This document shows positions 46,045-57,927 of a stretch of 61,587 nt of DNA, piece by piece. How positions within the stretch are numbered: position 1 is the first letter of the stretch; the number at the start of each line of letters is the position of its first letter. The DNA is taken from positions 1-61,587 of the forward strand of contig NZ_CAMAYF010000010.1 in assembly GCF_945862485.1 (NCBI RefSeq). The letters are read 5' to 3'. The DNA comes from Sphingorhabdus sp. EL138 (lineage in GTDB: Bacteria > Pseudomonadota > Alphaproteobacteria > Sphingomonadales > Sphingomonadaceae). The notes beneath the pieces were generated by a model. The model worked only from the letters and a program-made list of their open reading frames with translations. It had not been told where the DNA came from and did not search any database. The position numbers were made by a program, and so were the translations under genes.

Positions 46045-47442
46045 ATGAAGAGCAATTTGCGCTGGTCGATCCTGGCCGCTCCACTGGCCTTGATGGCGTG
46101 TTCCAACGCCGAAGGTCCAAAGACCGTTTCCGAAATCCCCGCGGTGAAGCCAGCGGAAAAGGCACCCGTGCCGTTTCCGTCAACATATAAGGCCTATCCT
46201 GGTGTCGCGACGGCCATTCGTAACGTAACCGTATATGACGGCGAAGGCGGCAAGATCGACAATGGTGTGGTGTTTATGACCGGCGGCAAGATTAGCAGCG
46301 TTGGCGGTCCAGATACGATCATTCCAGCGGGCGTGAATGTTGTCGACGGTACCGGGAAATTTGTAACGCCTGGCATCATCGATATTCACTCCCATTTGGG
46401 TGACTATCCCACACCATCAGTTGAGGCGCATAGCGACGGCAACGAAGCCACATCGCCAACAACACCCGAAGTGTGGGCCGAACATAGCGTATGGCCGCAA
46501 GACCCAGGGTTCAGCCGTGCGCTCGCCAATGGCGGCGTGACGGCGCTGCAGGTATTGCCGGGTTCGGCGAACCTCATGGGCGGCCGGTCGGTTGTCCTGA
46601 AAAACGTTTATGCCCGCACTGTACAGGGCATGAAATTCCCTGACGCACCTTATGGCATGAAAATGGCCTGCGGAGAAAACCCGAAGCGCGTCTACGGAAG
46701 CAAGGGCAGGATGCCCTCAACGCGCATGGGTAACATCGCCGTGAACCGGCAGACATGGATCAAGGCGCAGGAGTATAAGAAAAAGCGCGACAGCGGCAAA
46801 GAATATACCCGCGACATTGGCATGGAAACATTGGCTGGCGTGCTGGATGGTGACATCTCGATCCAGAATCACTGCTATCGCGCAGACGAAATGGCGCTCG
46901 TCCTCGATATGGCCAAGGAATTTGTCTATAAGGTATCGACATTCCACCATGCGGTAGAAAGCTACAAAATCGCCGACCTACTGCGCGACAATGGAGTATG
47001 TTCCGCCGTCTGGGCCGATTGGTGGGGCTTTAAGATGGAGGCGTATGACGCCATTCCTGAAAACGCTGCAATTCTGCACAATACAGGTGCTTGCGTTATC
47101 ATCCATTCCGATGACGAAAATCAGATCCAGCGTTTGAATCAAGAAGCGGCAAAGGCGCAAGCCGATGGCCGCCGCATGGGTTTCAACATCAGCGATGCCG
47201 AAGTCATCAAATGGCTGACCTATAATCCTGCCAAGGCGTTAGGCATATCGGACAAAACAGGCAGCTTGAAAGCTGGCAAAATGGCCGATGTCGTGCTGTG
47301 GAACGGCAATCCGTTGAGCGTCTACGCCCGTCCAGACAAGGTATGGATCGATGGCGCTTTGATGTTTGACTCAAGCAACCCCAAAATACGTCCGGTCAGC
47401 GATTTTGAACTCGGCCAACCAGGTGAAGGAGATGTAAAATGA
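46045..47442 (+). CDS. Secreted lipoprotein amidohydrolase
   Basis: A 465-residue amidohydrolase-superfamily enzyme (imidazolonepropionase-like). The lipoprotein signal is MKSNLRWSILAAPLALMAC, with lipobox LMAC before SNAEG. The metal motif is intact: FVTPGIIDIHSHLGD near residue 107-121. Other probable ligands are the histidines in QNHCYRADE near 273 and FHHAVESYK near 302, and the Asp in VIIHSDDEN near 355. It ends LKAGKMADVVLWNGNPL-like, as in the family. An active hydrolase of peptides or cyclic amides is likely. It lies after the POT gene and overlaps the second amidohydrolase by ATGA. Confidence 0.88.
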   Translation: MKSNLRWSILAAPLALMACSNAEGPKTVSEIPAVKPAEKAPVPFPSTYKAYPGVATAIRNVTVYDGEGGKIDNGVVFMTGGKISSVGGPDTIIPAGVNVVDGTGKFVTPGIIDIHSHLGDYPTPSVEAHSDGNEATSPTTPEVWAEHSVWPQDPGFSRALANGGVTALQVLPGSANLMGGRSVVLKNVYARTVQGMKFPDAPYGMKMACGENPKRVYGSKGRMPSTRMGNIAVNRQTWIKAQEYKKKRDSGKEYTRDIGMETLAGVLDGDISIQNHCYRADEMALVLDMAKEFVYKVSTFHHAVESYKIADLLRDNGVCSAVWADWWGFKMEAYDAIPENAAILHNTGACVIIHSDDENQIQRLNQEAAKAQADGRRMGFNISDAEVIKWLTYNPAKALGISDKTGSLKAGKMADVVLWNGNPLSVYARPDKVWIDGALMFDSSNPKIRPVSDFELGQPGEGDVK

Positions 47443-48731
47443 GGCATTTCCTCTATGCCGCCGCTGCTATGGCAGCCTTTGCAACACCTGTTGCCGCCGA
47501 AACCATCGCCATTACGGGTGGCCGTGTCGTCCTCGGGGACGGCAGTGCGCCTATCGAAGGTGGCACTGTGGTTATCCGTGACGGCAAAATCGTTGCCGCT
47601 GGCGCAACTGTTGCCATACCATCGGGCGCACGTCAGATTGACGCTGCGGGCAAATGGGTAACACCAGGTGTATTTGCCGGTTTCTCCCGGCTTGGCTTAG
47701 CCGAAGTGGACGCGGTCAATGGCACCAATGACAAGAGCGGTGGTCGAAGTGGGTTTTCTGCCGCGATAGACGTAGCGCCTGCCATTGATCCGTTTCGGTC
47801 GCCTTTTGCTGTAAACCGTTCGTCAGGTGTGACCCGTGCTGTGGTTGCACCACAGGCTGCGGACAGTATCTTTGCAGGTCAGGGCGCAATCGCGGATCTT
47901 GGCGCAGATAGTAATCCGGTCACCAAAGCCCGCGCTTTCCAATTTGCCGAGTTCGGTGAAGAGGGCGCCGCATCTGCAGGAGGAAGCCGTGCGGGAACGC
48001 ATCTGCACTTCCGCGCGATGCTGCGCGAGGCCCAAGATTATGCCGCTGGACGTGGTACATTTGATGACGATTTGTTGAAGGCTGAGGACGCTAAGGCTTT
48101 GCTGTCCGTCCTTAAAGGTGAAACCCGTTTGCTCATCCATGTGGAAGGCGCAAATGACATGCTTCGGCTTATGGAGTTAAAACGCGAATTTCCCACGATT
48201 AAAATGGTGTTTGTGGGTGTGAGCGAAGGTTGGCGGGTCGCTCGCGAACTCGTACAGGCGGGCATTCCCGTCATTGCGTCCGCACTCAATGATTTGCCTG
48301 CAACATTTGAAATGCTGGGCGCTACGCAAAGTAATATTGGCCGCATGAAGGACGCCGGTGTTCAAGTTGCCATTGGTATGATCGATGATCGGGATTCGCA
48401 CCAATTGCGCTACACTACGCAATATGCGGGCAATATTGTGAGCCTTCAATATGTGCCCGGTGCAACGGGTCTGACCTGGGACGAGGCTTTTGCCGCGATC
48501 AGTTCGGTTCCTGCCGAAATCATGGGCGTCGGCGACCGTCTTGGTAGCTTGAAAGCAGGTCGTGCTGCGGATGTCGTGGTCTGGGATGGTGACCCGCTTG
48601 AGCTTTCGAGTGCAGCCATTACGGTCATCATCGACGGTATCGAGCAACCGCTCACCAATCGTCAGAATCGCCTGCGTGACCGATATGCGCGTCCCACAGA
48701 AGGGGATTTACCAAAGGCATATGACCGTTAA
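47439..48731 (+). CDS. Secreted amidohydrolase-like protein lacking the HxH metal motif
   Basis: 430 residues, with signal peptide MRHFLYAAAAMAAFATPVAA before ETIAITGG. The small beta domain is normal (GRVVLGDGSAPIEGGTVVIRDGKIVAAG) and the end LGSLKAGRAADVVVWDGDPLEL matches the family. Where the family has TPG-x-(I/F)-D-x-H-x-H, this protein reads WVTPGVFAGFSRLGLAEVDA, so both histidines are gone. The remaining barrel has IHVEGA and GMIDDRDSH but no complete ligand set. It may be a non-catalytic partner of the amidohydrolase just upstream or use different chemistry. Confidence 0.85.
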   Translation: MRHFLYAAAAMAAFATPVAAETIAITGGRVVLGDGSAPIEGGTVVIRDGKIVAAGATVAIPSGARQIDAAGKWVTPGVFAGFSRLGLAEVDAVNGTNDKSGGRSGFSAAIDVAPAIDPFRSPFAVNRSSGVTRAVVAPQAADSIFAGQGAIADLGADSNPVTKARAFQFAEFGEEGAASAGGSRAGTHLHFRAMLREAQDYAAGRGTFDDDLLKAEDAKALLSVLKGETRLLIHVEGANDMLRLMELKREFPTIKMVFVGVSEGWRVARELVQAGIPVIASALNDLPATFEMLGATQSNIGRMKDAGVQVAIGMIDDRDSHQLRYTTQYAGNIVSLQYVPGATGLTWDEAFAAISSVPAEIMGVGDRLGSLKAGRAADVVVWDGDPLELSSAAITVIIDGIEQPLTNRQNRLRDRYARPTEGDLPKAYDR

Positions 48732-48780
48732 TAAAATGATGCTATAACAACGGGATGTTGCATGAGCAGGAGGTGGCGTT

Positions 48781-49458
48781 GTGGGCGATTATCTAGCATT
48801 GGTTGCGGCGAGCCTGTCGTTCGTCGGTAGCCATTTTCTGATGTCGCATCCGTTACGCGCACCCTTGGTCAGTCGGTTCGGGTCTAATGGCTTTATGGCT
48901 GTCTATTCGGCCATATCACTCATTACATTTGTGTGGATGATTATCGCGTTCGGGCATGCACCCAAGACCGATGCTCTTTGGCCCGCAGGGGACGTCGTTT
49001 GGATAGCCGCGAGCGCGCTTACGCTGGTGGCTGCGGTGCTGTTTGCAGGTTCGTTCATCCGCAACCCTTCGCTCCCCGGCGTGCCTGACGCACTGGCCGC
49101 GCAAACGCCATCTGGGGTTTTTAAGGCGACTCGGCATCCCATGATGTGGGGCTTTGCTTTGTGGGGCGTGGGGCATATTCTGGTTGCACCGCGCATCGAC
49201 AATTTCATCTTCTCAGGAAGCATTGTCTTCTTGGCCTTGGTTGGGTCCAAGGCGCAAGAAATCAAGAAGCGCAACATGATGGGCGGTCAGTGGGCAAAGT
49301 GGCTGCGCCGGACGCATTTCTTTTTTCGCCCTGCGGCCTTGTTGCGTGTGGGCATCGGTCCATGGGGCGCCGGCATTTTGATATGGACCATCGCCACATG
49401 GGCGCACCCTTTTTGGGGCGTGGGCGGCGCTGGCATCTTCCGCTGGTTCGACTTTTAA
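48781..49458 (+). CDS. NnrU-family membrane protein
   Basis: A 225-residue polytopic membrane protein of the NnrU/MAPEG-like group. The GTG at 48781 has an excellent AGGAGGT site 6 nt upstream. FVGSHFLMSHPLRAPLVSRFG near 15-35 and VFKATRHPMMWGFALWGVGHILV near 113-135 (with the RHPM motif) define the family. Relatives were first linked to denitrification; sphingomonad versions are unassigned or carotenoid-related. Its stop codon overlaps that of the convergent aldo/keto reductase. Confidence 0.85.
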   Translation: MGDYLALVAASLSFVGSHFLMSHPLRAPLVSRFGSNGFMAVYSAISLITFVWMIIAFGHAPKTDALWPAGDVVWIAASALTLVAAVLFAGSFIRNPSLPGVPDALAAQTPSGVFKATRHPMMWGFALWGVGHILVAPRIDNFIFSGSIVFLALVGSKAQEIKKRNMMGGQWAKWLRRTHFFFRPAALLRVGIGPWGAGILIWTIATWAHPFWGVGGAGIFRWFDF

Positions 49459-50450
49459 AGCCGAACCATCTTCATGCCTTGCGCGCCATAACGCGGACCC
49501 GACGTGCTACCGCGCGGGGCTGCGGCATCCAACTTGGCAAGATCATCGGTATCCAACGAAACATCGCTGGCCTTTGCGCTATCCTCCATCGTCACACGGC
49601 GTTTAAAACCGGGTATTGGGACGATATCGCTGCCTTGTGCTAAAATCCATGCCAGCGCGATTTGAGCGTGTGACGCGTCATGCTTCGCTGCAATCTCACC
49701 CAGTGCATCTACAATCGCGAAGTTGGCGGCGAAATTGTCGCCCTGAAAGCGCGGGTCCTGCCGCCGCCAGTCATTATCGGGCAATTCATCCAGGCTACGG
49801 AAAGCGCCTGTTAGAAATCCGCGACCGAGCGGCGAGTAAGGGACAAACCCAATGCCTAATGCACGGCAAGTCGGCAGAATGTCATCCTCAATATCCCGTT
49901 CCCACAAAGAATATTCGCTTTGCAACGCAGAAATCGGCGCAACAGCAGCGGCGCGGCGAAGCGTGTCTGGTCCCGCTTCGGACAGGCCGATATGCTTGAT
50001 TTTGCCTTCGGTGATCAGGTCCGCCATCGCGCCGACCGTCTCTTCAATGGGTATATTGGGATCGACGCGATGCTGATAATATAGGTCGAGGCAATCAATG
50101 CCGAGGCGTTTTAACGTGCCTTCAACCGCAGTCTTGGCATTCATGGCAGAGCCGTCGACGCCCACAATATTGCCGCCGTCAAATTTAAAGCCGAATTTGC
50201 TGGCGATGACGAGGCCGTCGCGTTTGCCCTTAATCGCTTGGCCAACCAATTCCTCATTCTGGAACGGGCCATAAATCTGCGCGGTGTCGAAAAAGTTGAT
50301 GCCAAGGTCAATCGCGCGGTGGATCGTATTGATTGCCTCATCTGGGTCCGCATCTTCACCATAAACGATGTTGCCGCCCTTAATCATGGGCATACAACCC
50401 ACACCCAGAGCGGAGACCTTTAATCCGTGGCCAAGTTCACGATATTGCAT
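49455..50450 (-). CDS. Aldo/keto reductase
   Basis: A 331-residue NADPH-dependent reductase of the YghZ/AKR13-like group. The catalytic tetrad is visible: Asp and Tyr in FFDTAQIYGPFQNEELVG near 54-71, Lys in LVIASKFGF near 85 and His in YYQHRVDP near 125. IPIPGFKRRVTMEDSAKA near 280 forms the 2'-phosphate-binding tail. Its first 14 bp overlap the end of the upstream symporter gene, so the two are probably co-expressed. Confidence 0.92.
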   Translation of the reverse strand: MQYRELGHGLKVSALGVGCMPMIKGGNIVYGEDADPDEAINTIHRAIDLGINFFDTAQIYGPFQNEELVGQAIKGKRDGLVIASKFGFKFDGGNIVGVDGSAMNAKTAVEGTLKRLGIDCLDLYYQHRVDPNIPIEETVGAMADLITEGKIKHIGLSEAGPDTLRRAAAVAPISALQSEYSLWERDIEDDILPTCRALGIGFVPYSPLGRGFLTGAFRSLDELPDNDWRRQDPRFQGDNFAANFAIVDALGEIAAKHDASHAQIALAWILAQGSDIVPIPGFKRRVTMEDSAKASDVSLDTDDLAKLDAAAPRGSTSGPRYGAQGMKMVRL

Positions 50451-51681
50451 CAGCTTTGTCCTTTTCAGATGCCTCTATGGCTGTGGCCAGCGCAACGTCC
50501 ATTTGCACATTGCCTGTGGTGCGGAAGATATCGGGCAGTGTTTCGACTGCAATCAACAGCGCCAGTGGTTCAATCGGAATACCAAGCGCCAAGCAGATAG
50601 GCGCGATGGACGTCACGAAGCTGACAGAGCCAGGCAGACTCACGGCGCCCATGGATGTCAATGCAGCGATCAAGATTGCAAAGCCATAGTCGAAGCCGCT
50701 GAGCTCCACCCCAAACCAGTTGGCAACATACAGCGCAACCGCCAAATTCATCGCAGGCCCAGTGACGCGCAACAAAGCGACGGCCATTGGCAGAACCAAG
50801 CCTGCGGTCGATTCACGCACACCAAGCGCCTCTGCCTTTTTCAACATCAGCGGCAAGCTGGCCAGCGACGATTGGGTTGATACCGCAAAGGCCTGCACTG
50901 GCGCGATCTGCCGTGCGTAATCAGTAAAGCGCGCCTTGCCAGCAAAGACCGCCACCAGATACGCAAAACCGCCAACAATAATGCCGACGATGGACACTGT
51001 GACGATATAATGGGCCACTGCGCCCAGTGCTGCGAGACCGGATCGTGCGCCAACAACAAAGGCCAAGGCAAATACGCCGATTGGTGCGAGTTTTAGAACC
51101 CACTCAATCACAATGACCATGGCGTCAGCGAGTGCGCTGAAAAATCCAGCCATTTGCGCCCTTGGGCCTTGCGCAAGACGCGTGACTGCAAAAGCGAATA
51201 CTAAAGTGAATATCAAAAGCGGCAGAATCGAATCATTGGCTGCTGAAGCAATGGGGTTGGTGGGCACCAGTGCCACGAGAAAGTCCCGCAAAGGAGGCTG
51301 CTCCGCCACCGCTGGAGCGCCGGTAAGCGCCGCACGTAATGCGGCCGCACTTTCGGATGGCATTGGCCATAACGACAACAATGTCGGCGTCAGCAGGGCC
51401 CCCATAGCCGCCGAAAGACACATCATAACGACAATCCACGTAACGGTTCGCGCAGCCATGGGGCCAGCGCGCGCAGCCTCGGCGCTTTTGACGATACCGG
51501 TAATGAGCAGCGCCACAACCAACGGCACCACGGTCATCCGCAGGCCATTGAGCCACAAGGAGCCGACAATATCGAGCCAATAAGCAATTTGCGTACCAAT
51601 GGCAGGGACTATCGCGGCGGCGAAAATGCCAAGAGCAAGGCCAAGGACGAGGGCGAGGAGAATACGTGTAGCGTTAGACAT
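50437..51681 (-). CDS. Dicarboxylate/amino acid:cation symporter (DAACS family)
   Basis: A 414-residue transporter of the GltP/DctA/GltPh fold. [21 protein letters not shown] near 43-63 is the N-terminal signature. The hairpin loops [19 protein letters not shown] near 272-290 and [20 protein letters not shown] near 340-360 replace the usual SSSS-type and (P)GVPGG motifs in the substrate site. [25 protein letters not shown] near 298 corresponds to the NMDGT helix, but reads GPAMNLA, so substrate preference may differ from aspartate/glutamate. Confidence 0.88.
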   Translation of the reverse strand: MSNATRILLALVLGLALGIFAAAIVPAIGTQIAYWLDIVGSLWLNGLRMTVVPLVVALLITGIVKSAEAARAGPMAARTVTWIVVMMCLSAAMGALLTPTLLSLWPMPSESAAALRAALTGAPAVAEQPPLRDFLVALVPTNPIASAANDSILPLLIFTLVFAFAVTRLAQGPRAQMAGFFSALADAMVIVIEWVLKLAPIGVFALAFVVGARSGLAALGAVAHYIVTVSIVGIIVGGFAYLVAVFAGKARFTDYARQIAPVQAFAVSTQSSLASLPLMLKKAEALGVRESTAGLVLPMAVALLRVTGPAMNLAVALYVANWFGVELSGFDYGFAILIAALTSMGAVSLPGSVSFVTSIAPICLALGIPIEPLALLIAVETLPDIFRTTGNVQMDVALATAIEASEKDKADAIS

Positions 51682-51777
51682 AGCATCGGGTCTTGCCAGC
51701 CCGTCGCTCCCTATGCAAGGGAGAGCCTGAGCGGCAGGAAAAAATCAAATAACGACCGCATAAGGGCAGGGACGCAC

Positions 51778-53118
51778 ATGGCGCGCAAATATTTTGGAAC
51801 AGATGGCATCCGGGGACGCAGCAACGTCGGTGCCATGACACCGGAAATGGCGATGAAAGTTGGCCAAGCCGCAGGCACACATTTCCTGCGTGGTGGACAC
51901 AAGCATCGAGTCGTCATTGGCAAGGATACGCGATTGTCCGGCTATATGATTGAGAACGCGTTGGTGGCTGGCTTTACCAGCGTTGGCATGGATGTGGTCC
52001 AATTTGGCCCGATTCCAACGCCGGCTGTCGCCTTGCTTACACGGTCGATGCGCGCGGATCTGGGCGTGATGATTTCTGCCAGTCACAACCCTTTTGAGGA
52101 TAATGGCATCAAGCTATTTGGTCCCGATGGCTTTAAGCTATCGGACGCGGACGAACTGGCGATTGAGGCGTTGCTGGATATGCCACTTGCATTGGCGGAC
52201 GCGGCTGATGTTGGGCGTGCGCGACGTATTGAAGACAGCCGGGGCCGCTATATCCATGCGGTAAAGGCATCCGTGCCAGAACATATCCGTTTCGACGGTC
52301 TGCATGTGGTGCTCGATTGCGCCAATGGTGCAGCCTATCAAGTCGCGCCGACCGCGATTTGGGAGTTGGGCGCAAAAGTAACGTCGATTGGCATTGAACC
52401 CAATGGCAAGAACATTAATCACAAGGTTGGATCAACGCATGTTGTGACATTGCAGGAAACGGTGGTCGCCGCGGGCGCCGATATCGGCATTGCGCTTGAT
52501 GGCGATGCGGATCGCTTGATCGTCGTGGACGAACATGGCTGCGTCGTAGACGGCGACCAGATTATGGCATTGCTTGGTGGCGCCATGAACCGCAGTGGCC
52601 AGTTGACGGGTGGGGGAATTGTCGCGACGGTGATGTCCAATTTGGGCCTTGAACGCTATCTGGAAACACAGGATTTGCGTCTCATTCGCGCGAAAGTCGG
52701 TGACCGCTATGTCCTTGAAGAAATGCGCAAGCACGGCATCAATGTAGGCGGGGAACAATCGGGCCATATGATCATGTTGGATCACGCCACGACAGGCGAT
52801 GGTACCATTGCCGCGTTGCAGGTGCTGACCCAGCTAGTCGCCAGCGGGAAGCCAGCGAGTGAAGTTCTACACTTGTTCGATCCCGTTCCGCAATTGCTCA
52901 AAAATGTGCGTTTTTCCGGCGGCAAGCCGCTTGATAACCCAGATGTTCAAGATGTCATTGCAAAGGCCGAGGCCGAACTGATGGGCAATGGTCGCTTGGT
53001 GATCCGCCCATCAGGAACGGAGCCGGTTATCCGCGTGATGGCGGAAGGGGATGACGCGGCGCAGGTTGAGCGTCTTGTTGACAGCATCTGCGACGCGGTC
53101 AGGATTGCCGCAGGCTAA
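51778..53118 (+). CDS. glmM: Phosphoglucosamine mutase
   Basis: GlmM converts glucosamine-6-phosphate to glucosamine-1-phosphate on the way to UDP-GlcNAc for peptidoglycan and LPS. The product is 446 residues, beginning [16 protein letters not shown]. The phospho-serine is S102 in [15 protein letters not shown]. The metal loop is [16 protein letters not shown] near 238-253, the sugar-binding loop [12 protein letters not shown] is near 325, and [15 protein letters not shown] near 412 is the phosphate site. It shares one base with the thiD start (TAATG). Confidence 0.97.
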   Translation: MARKYFGTDGIRGRSNVGAMTPEMAMKVGQAAGTHFLRGGHKHRVVIGKDTRLSGYMIENALVAGFTSVGMDVVQFGPIPTPAVALLTRSMRADLGVMISASHNPFEDNGIKLFGPDGFKLSDADELAIEALLDMPLALADAADVGRARRIEDSRGRYIHAVKASVPEHIRFDGLHVVLDCANGAAYQVAPTAIWELGAKVTSIGIEPNGKNINHKVGSTHVVTLQETVVAAGADIGIALDGDADRLIVVDEHGCVVDGDQIMALLGGAMNRSGQLTGGGIVATVMSNLGLERYLETQDLRLIRAKVGDRYVLEEMRKHGINVGGEQSGHMIMLDHATTGDGTIAALQVLTQLVASGKPASEVLHLFDPVPQLLKNVRFSGGKPLDNPDVQDVIAKAEAELMGNGRLVIRPSGTEPVIRVMAEGDDAAQVERLVDSICDAVRIAAG

Positions 53119-54260
53119 TGACCAAAGGCGCGACCGCCCGCATATTGATTATCGCTGGTTCCGACAGCGGCGGAGGCGCAGGGATTCAGGCAGATATCAA
53201 AACGGTAACCATGCTGGGTGGCCATGCCATGACGGCGGTGACCGCGATTACCGCGCAAAATACGCTGGGCGTCGATGCCGTGCACATGGTTCCAACGCAG
53301 ATGGTGATTGACCAAATCAGCGCAGTCGTCAGCGACATTGGTGTGGATGCTGTCAAAATCGGGATGATTGGCAATGCGGAAACCGCGCATGCGGTGGCAG
53401 ACAGTCTTTCGGACCTGTCTTGCCCGATTATATTCGATCCGGTCATGGTCGCCACCAGCGGGGCCGTGCTGGCGGATGCGGATACCATATCCGCATTTGA
53501 GCGGTTGATGCGACTTGCCACGCTGACGACGCCCAATCTGCCGGAGTTGGAAGCTCTGGGCGGAAAGGATGCTTTGCTCGCACGGAGGTTTCCGTTGTTG
53601 TTGAAGGGCGGGCATGCCGACGGGGATGAAATAATTGACGAACTGCTTCTCGCGCCGGGGCAGAGCGAACGCTGGAGTGATGCGCGCATACACACGCGCA
53701 GCACGCATGGCACAGGGTGCACATTGGCGTCGGCTATCGCAACTGGCCTTGGGCAGGGGATGGAACTTGTCCCTGCCATAGAAAGCGCGCGGCTGTTCGT
53801 GCGGCTGGCTTTGCGCGATGCGCCGGGACTTGGGCAGGGTCATGGCCCGATGGGACATTCATCGGTGCGGGAGGACGCGATGGTATCTGGCCCGTCGCTT
53901 AATCATGTAACCGTGGCTTGCCGCGATTATGCGGCCTCGTTGGACTTCTATAAGGCGCTTGGGCTTCCGTTAATCGTTGATAGCCCATTGAACGGCTATG
54001 CGCGATTTGAAGCGCCCAATGGTATCACCTTTTCCATACATCAAAGCGATGATGTCGCGGCATCGACGATAATTTATTTTGAAAGTAAGCGCCTTGATGC
54101 GTGGGTAACGGAGCTGGCCAGCCAAGGCTTTGCTTTTGAACAGATGCCGCAGGATGAAAGCTGGGGCTGGCGTGAGGCGCGTTTGCTGGATCCTGCGGGC
54201 AACATTGTGTGCCTTTATAAAGCAGGCGAAAACAGGCGTTACCCTGCTTGGCGGATATGA
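53118..54260 (+). CDS. thiD: ThiD (HMP-P kinase) fused to a VOC/glyoxalase domain
   Basis: One uninterrupted frame of 380 residues. Residues 1-250 are a complete hydroxymethylpyrimidine kinase of thiamine synthesis: IAGSDSGGGAGIQADIKT near 12-29, AVKIGMIGN near 77, FDPVMVATSGA near 105, LKGGHADGDE near 160 and RSTHGTGCTLASAIATGLG near 194-212. From about 255 a VOC (vicinal oxygen chelate) domain follows: LNHVTVACRDYAASLDFYKALGLPL, then REARLLDPAGNIVCLYKAGENRR. An internal ATG at 53880 has GGGAGGA 5 nt upstream, so the VOC part may also be made alone. The stop overlaps rnhB. Confidence 0.88.
   Translation: MTKGATARILIIAGSDSGGGAGIQADIKTVTMLGGHAMTAVTAITAQNTLGVDAVHMVPTQMVIDQISAVVSDIGVDAVKIGMIGNAETAHAVADSLSDLSCPIIFDPVMVATSGAVLADADTISAFERLMRLATLTTPNLPELEALGGKDALLARRFPLLLKGGHADGDEIIDELLLAPGQSERWSDARIHTRSTHGTGCTLASAIATGLGQGMELVPAIESARLFVRLALRDAPGLGQGHGPMGHSSVREDAMVSGPSLNHVTVACRDYAASLDFYKALGLPLIVDSPLNGYARFEAPNGITFSIHQSDDVAASTIIYFESKRLDAWVTELASQGFAFEQMPQDESWGWREARLLDPAGNIVCLYKAGENRRYPAWRI
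53869..53882 (+). promoter_or_regulatory. Internal Shine-Dalgarno and ATG at the ThiD/VOC junction
   Basis: GGGAGGA (53869-53875) lies 4-5 nt before an in-frame ATG at 53880-53882, exactly where the kinase ends and the VOC domain begins. This would yield a separate VOC protein of about 126 residues. It may be a relic of two genes that merged, or a working second start. Confidence 0.5.
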
Positions 54261-54838
54261 TTTTCGGTGTCGATGAGGCTGGCCGTGGGCCGCTTGCGGG
54301 ACCAGTGGTTGCTGCGGCTGTGTTATTGTCCAAGCCGCGTCCATCTGGACTGGACGATAGCAAAAAACTAACCGCCGCGCGCCGTGCGGAACTGGAGGTC
54401 ACGATCAAACGCCGTTGCCAATGGGCAGTGGGCGTTGTCGAGGTGGAGGATATTGACCGCCTGAACATTTTTGGCGCAACAATGCTGGCTATGACGCTGG
54501 CGGTAGATGCCCTGTGCGCAAAACTTGGTTCTGATCCCCTCGAAGTGCTGGTTGATGGCAATATGACCCCCGCTGGTCGCCGTCCTGAATGGCGCTGGCC
54601 AGCACGCGCGATAGTAGGTGGTGACGCCATAGAACCTTGTATTTCGGCAGCCTCGATTATCGCCAAAGAGCATCGGGACCGGGTGATGTGTGCAGCGGCG
54701 CAGCAGCATGTGCATTATGGTTGGGAAAAGAACAAAGGCTATGGCACGCCAGACCATATGGCCGCACTTCGGGCGCATGGTCCGACACCTTTGCACCGGA
54801 AAAGCTTCGCGCCAGTCGCACAAATGCTTTTGCTGTAA
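54257..54838 (+). CDS. rnhB: Ribonuclease HII
   Basis: RNase HII cuts RNA in RNA-DNA hybrids and at misincorporated ribonucleotides. The product is 193 residues from the ATG at 54257, which overlaps the previous TGA (ATGA). MIFGVDEAGRGPLAGPVVAAAV contains the Asp-Glu metal ligands in DEAGRGPLAG. DSKKLTAARR is near 36, VDGN near 98, and ISAASIIAKEHRDRVM near 123-138 carries further acidic and Ser/Lys residues. The C-terminus shows NKGYGTPDHMAALRAHGPTPLHRKSF, typical of the family. Confidence 0.97.
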   Translation: MIFGVDEAGRGPLAGPVVAAAVLLSKPRPSGLDDSKKLTAARRAELEVTIKRRCQWAVGVVEVEDIDRLNIFGATMLAMTLAVDALCAKLGSDPLEVLVDGNMTPAGRRPEWRWPARAIVGGDAIEPCISAASIIAKEHRDRVMCAAAQQHVHYGWEKNKGYGTPDHMAALRAHGPTPLHRKSFAPVAQMLLL

Positions 54839-54854
54839 CTTTTTTTTGGGCAGT

Positions 54855-57264
<2,410 letters not shown>

Positions 57265-57338
57265 TCTACAGCTATTTGTCTGGCTTGACCCTGGTTGCAT
57301 CGTTTGGCAACTTCACGGTGTATGAGGGGGAATTTGAA

Positions 57339-57758
57339 ATGCTAGTAAAATATATCGTCGGTTACATCGCAACCGGCATCGCTTTTGCGGTCATCGATAG
57401 CGTCTGGCTGCGGACCATGTACACGCGGCTCTATCAGCCAGAGATTGGCGAATTGCTCATGAAGGGCGGTTTTCGAATGGGACCGGCGATCATTTTCTAT
57501 CTGTTGTACATTCTGGGTACGATGATCTTTGCGGTCGGGCCCGCGTTACTGACTGGCAAGTGGCAGACTGCGCTCATCTGGGGCGCGTTGATGGGCTTTT
57601 TCTGCTACATGACCTATGATCTGACTAACTACGCCACGTTAAAAGTGTGGAGCACGAAAGTCACCATCCTCGACATTATTTGGGGCACGTTCTTAACGGG
57701 CTCCGCGTCGCTCGCCGGTTTTTGGATCACGCAGGCCTTATTGGGTAAGAACGTCTAG
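57339..57758 (+). CDS. DUF2177 family membrane protein
   Basis: A 139-residue membrane protein with four hydrophobic helices. IGYIATGIAFAVIDSVWLRTMYTRLYQPEIGELL-like residues at about 6-40 and GALMGFFCYMTYDLTNYATLKVWS near 84-107 are the DUF2177 hallmarks. Its function is not known. The ATG at 57339 follows a GAGGGGG site; the upstream in-frame extension to 57228 overlaps folP and is not hydrophobic in the same way. It lies 74 bp after folP. Confidence 0.82.
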   Translation: MLVKYIVGYIATGIAFAVIDSVWLRTMYTRLYQPEIGELLMKGGFRMGPAIIFYLLYILGTMIFAVGPALLTGKWQTALIWGALMGFFCYMTYDLTNYATLKVWSTKVTILDIIWGTFLTGSASLAGFWITQALLGKNV

Positions 57759-57927
57759 GAAGCTTGGCGGCTCCAAAACTGTAGCGAAAGACCCTGAGCC
57801 GCATTGCTACGCCGAATAGATAAAGAACCGATTTTGCCGCGGTTACATTTTCTTTGTTCATCGCGCTTGAGCATTAGAAAATCACCAGTTAAGGCAGATC
57901 CGTAATGTAATTTCTACGGAGGCTGTT

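Noticed and set aside
54839-54850. T-run after rnhB that could be a terminator
   Set aside because: No convincing GC-rich stem precedes the T-run, so an intrinsic terminator is not called.
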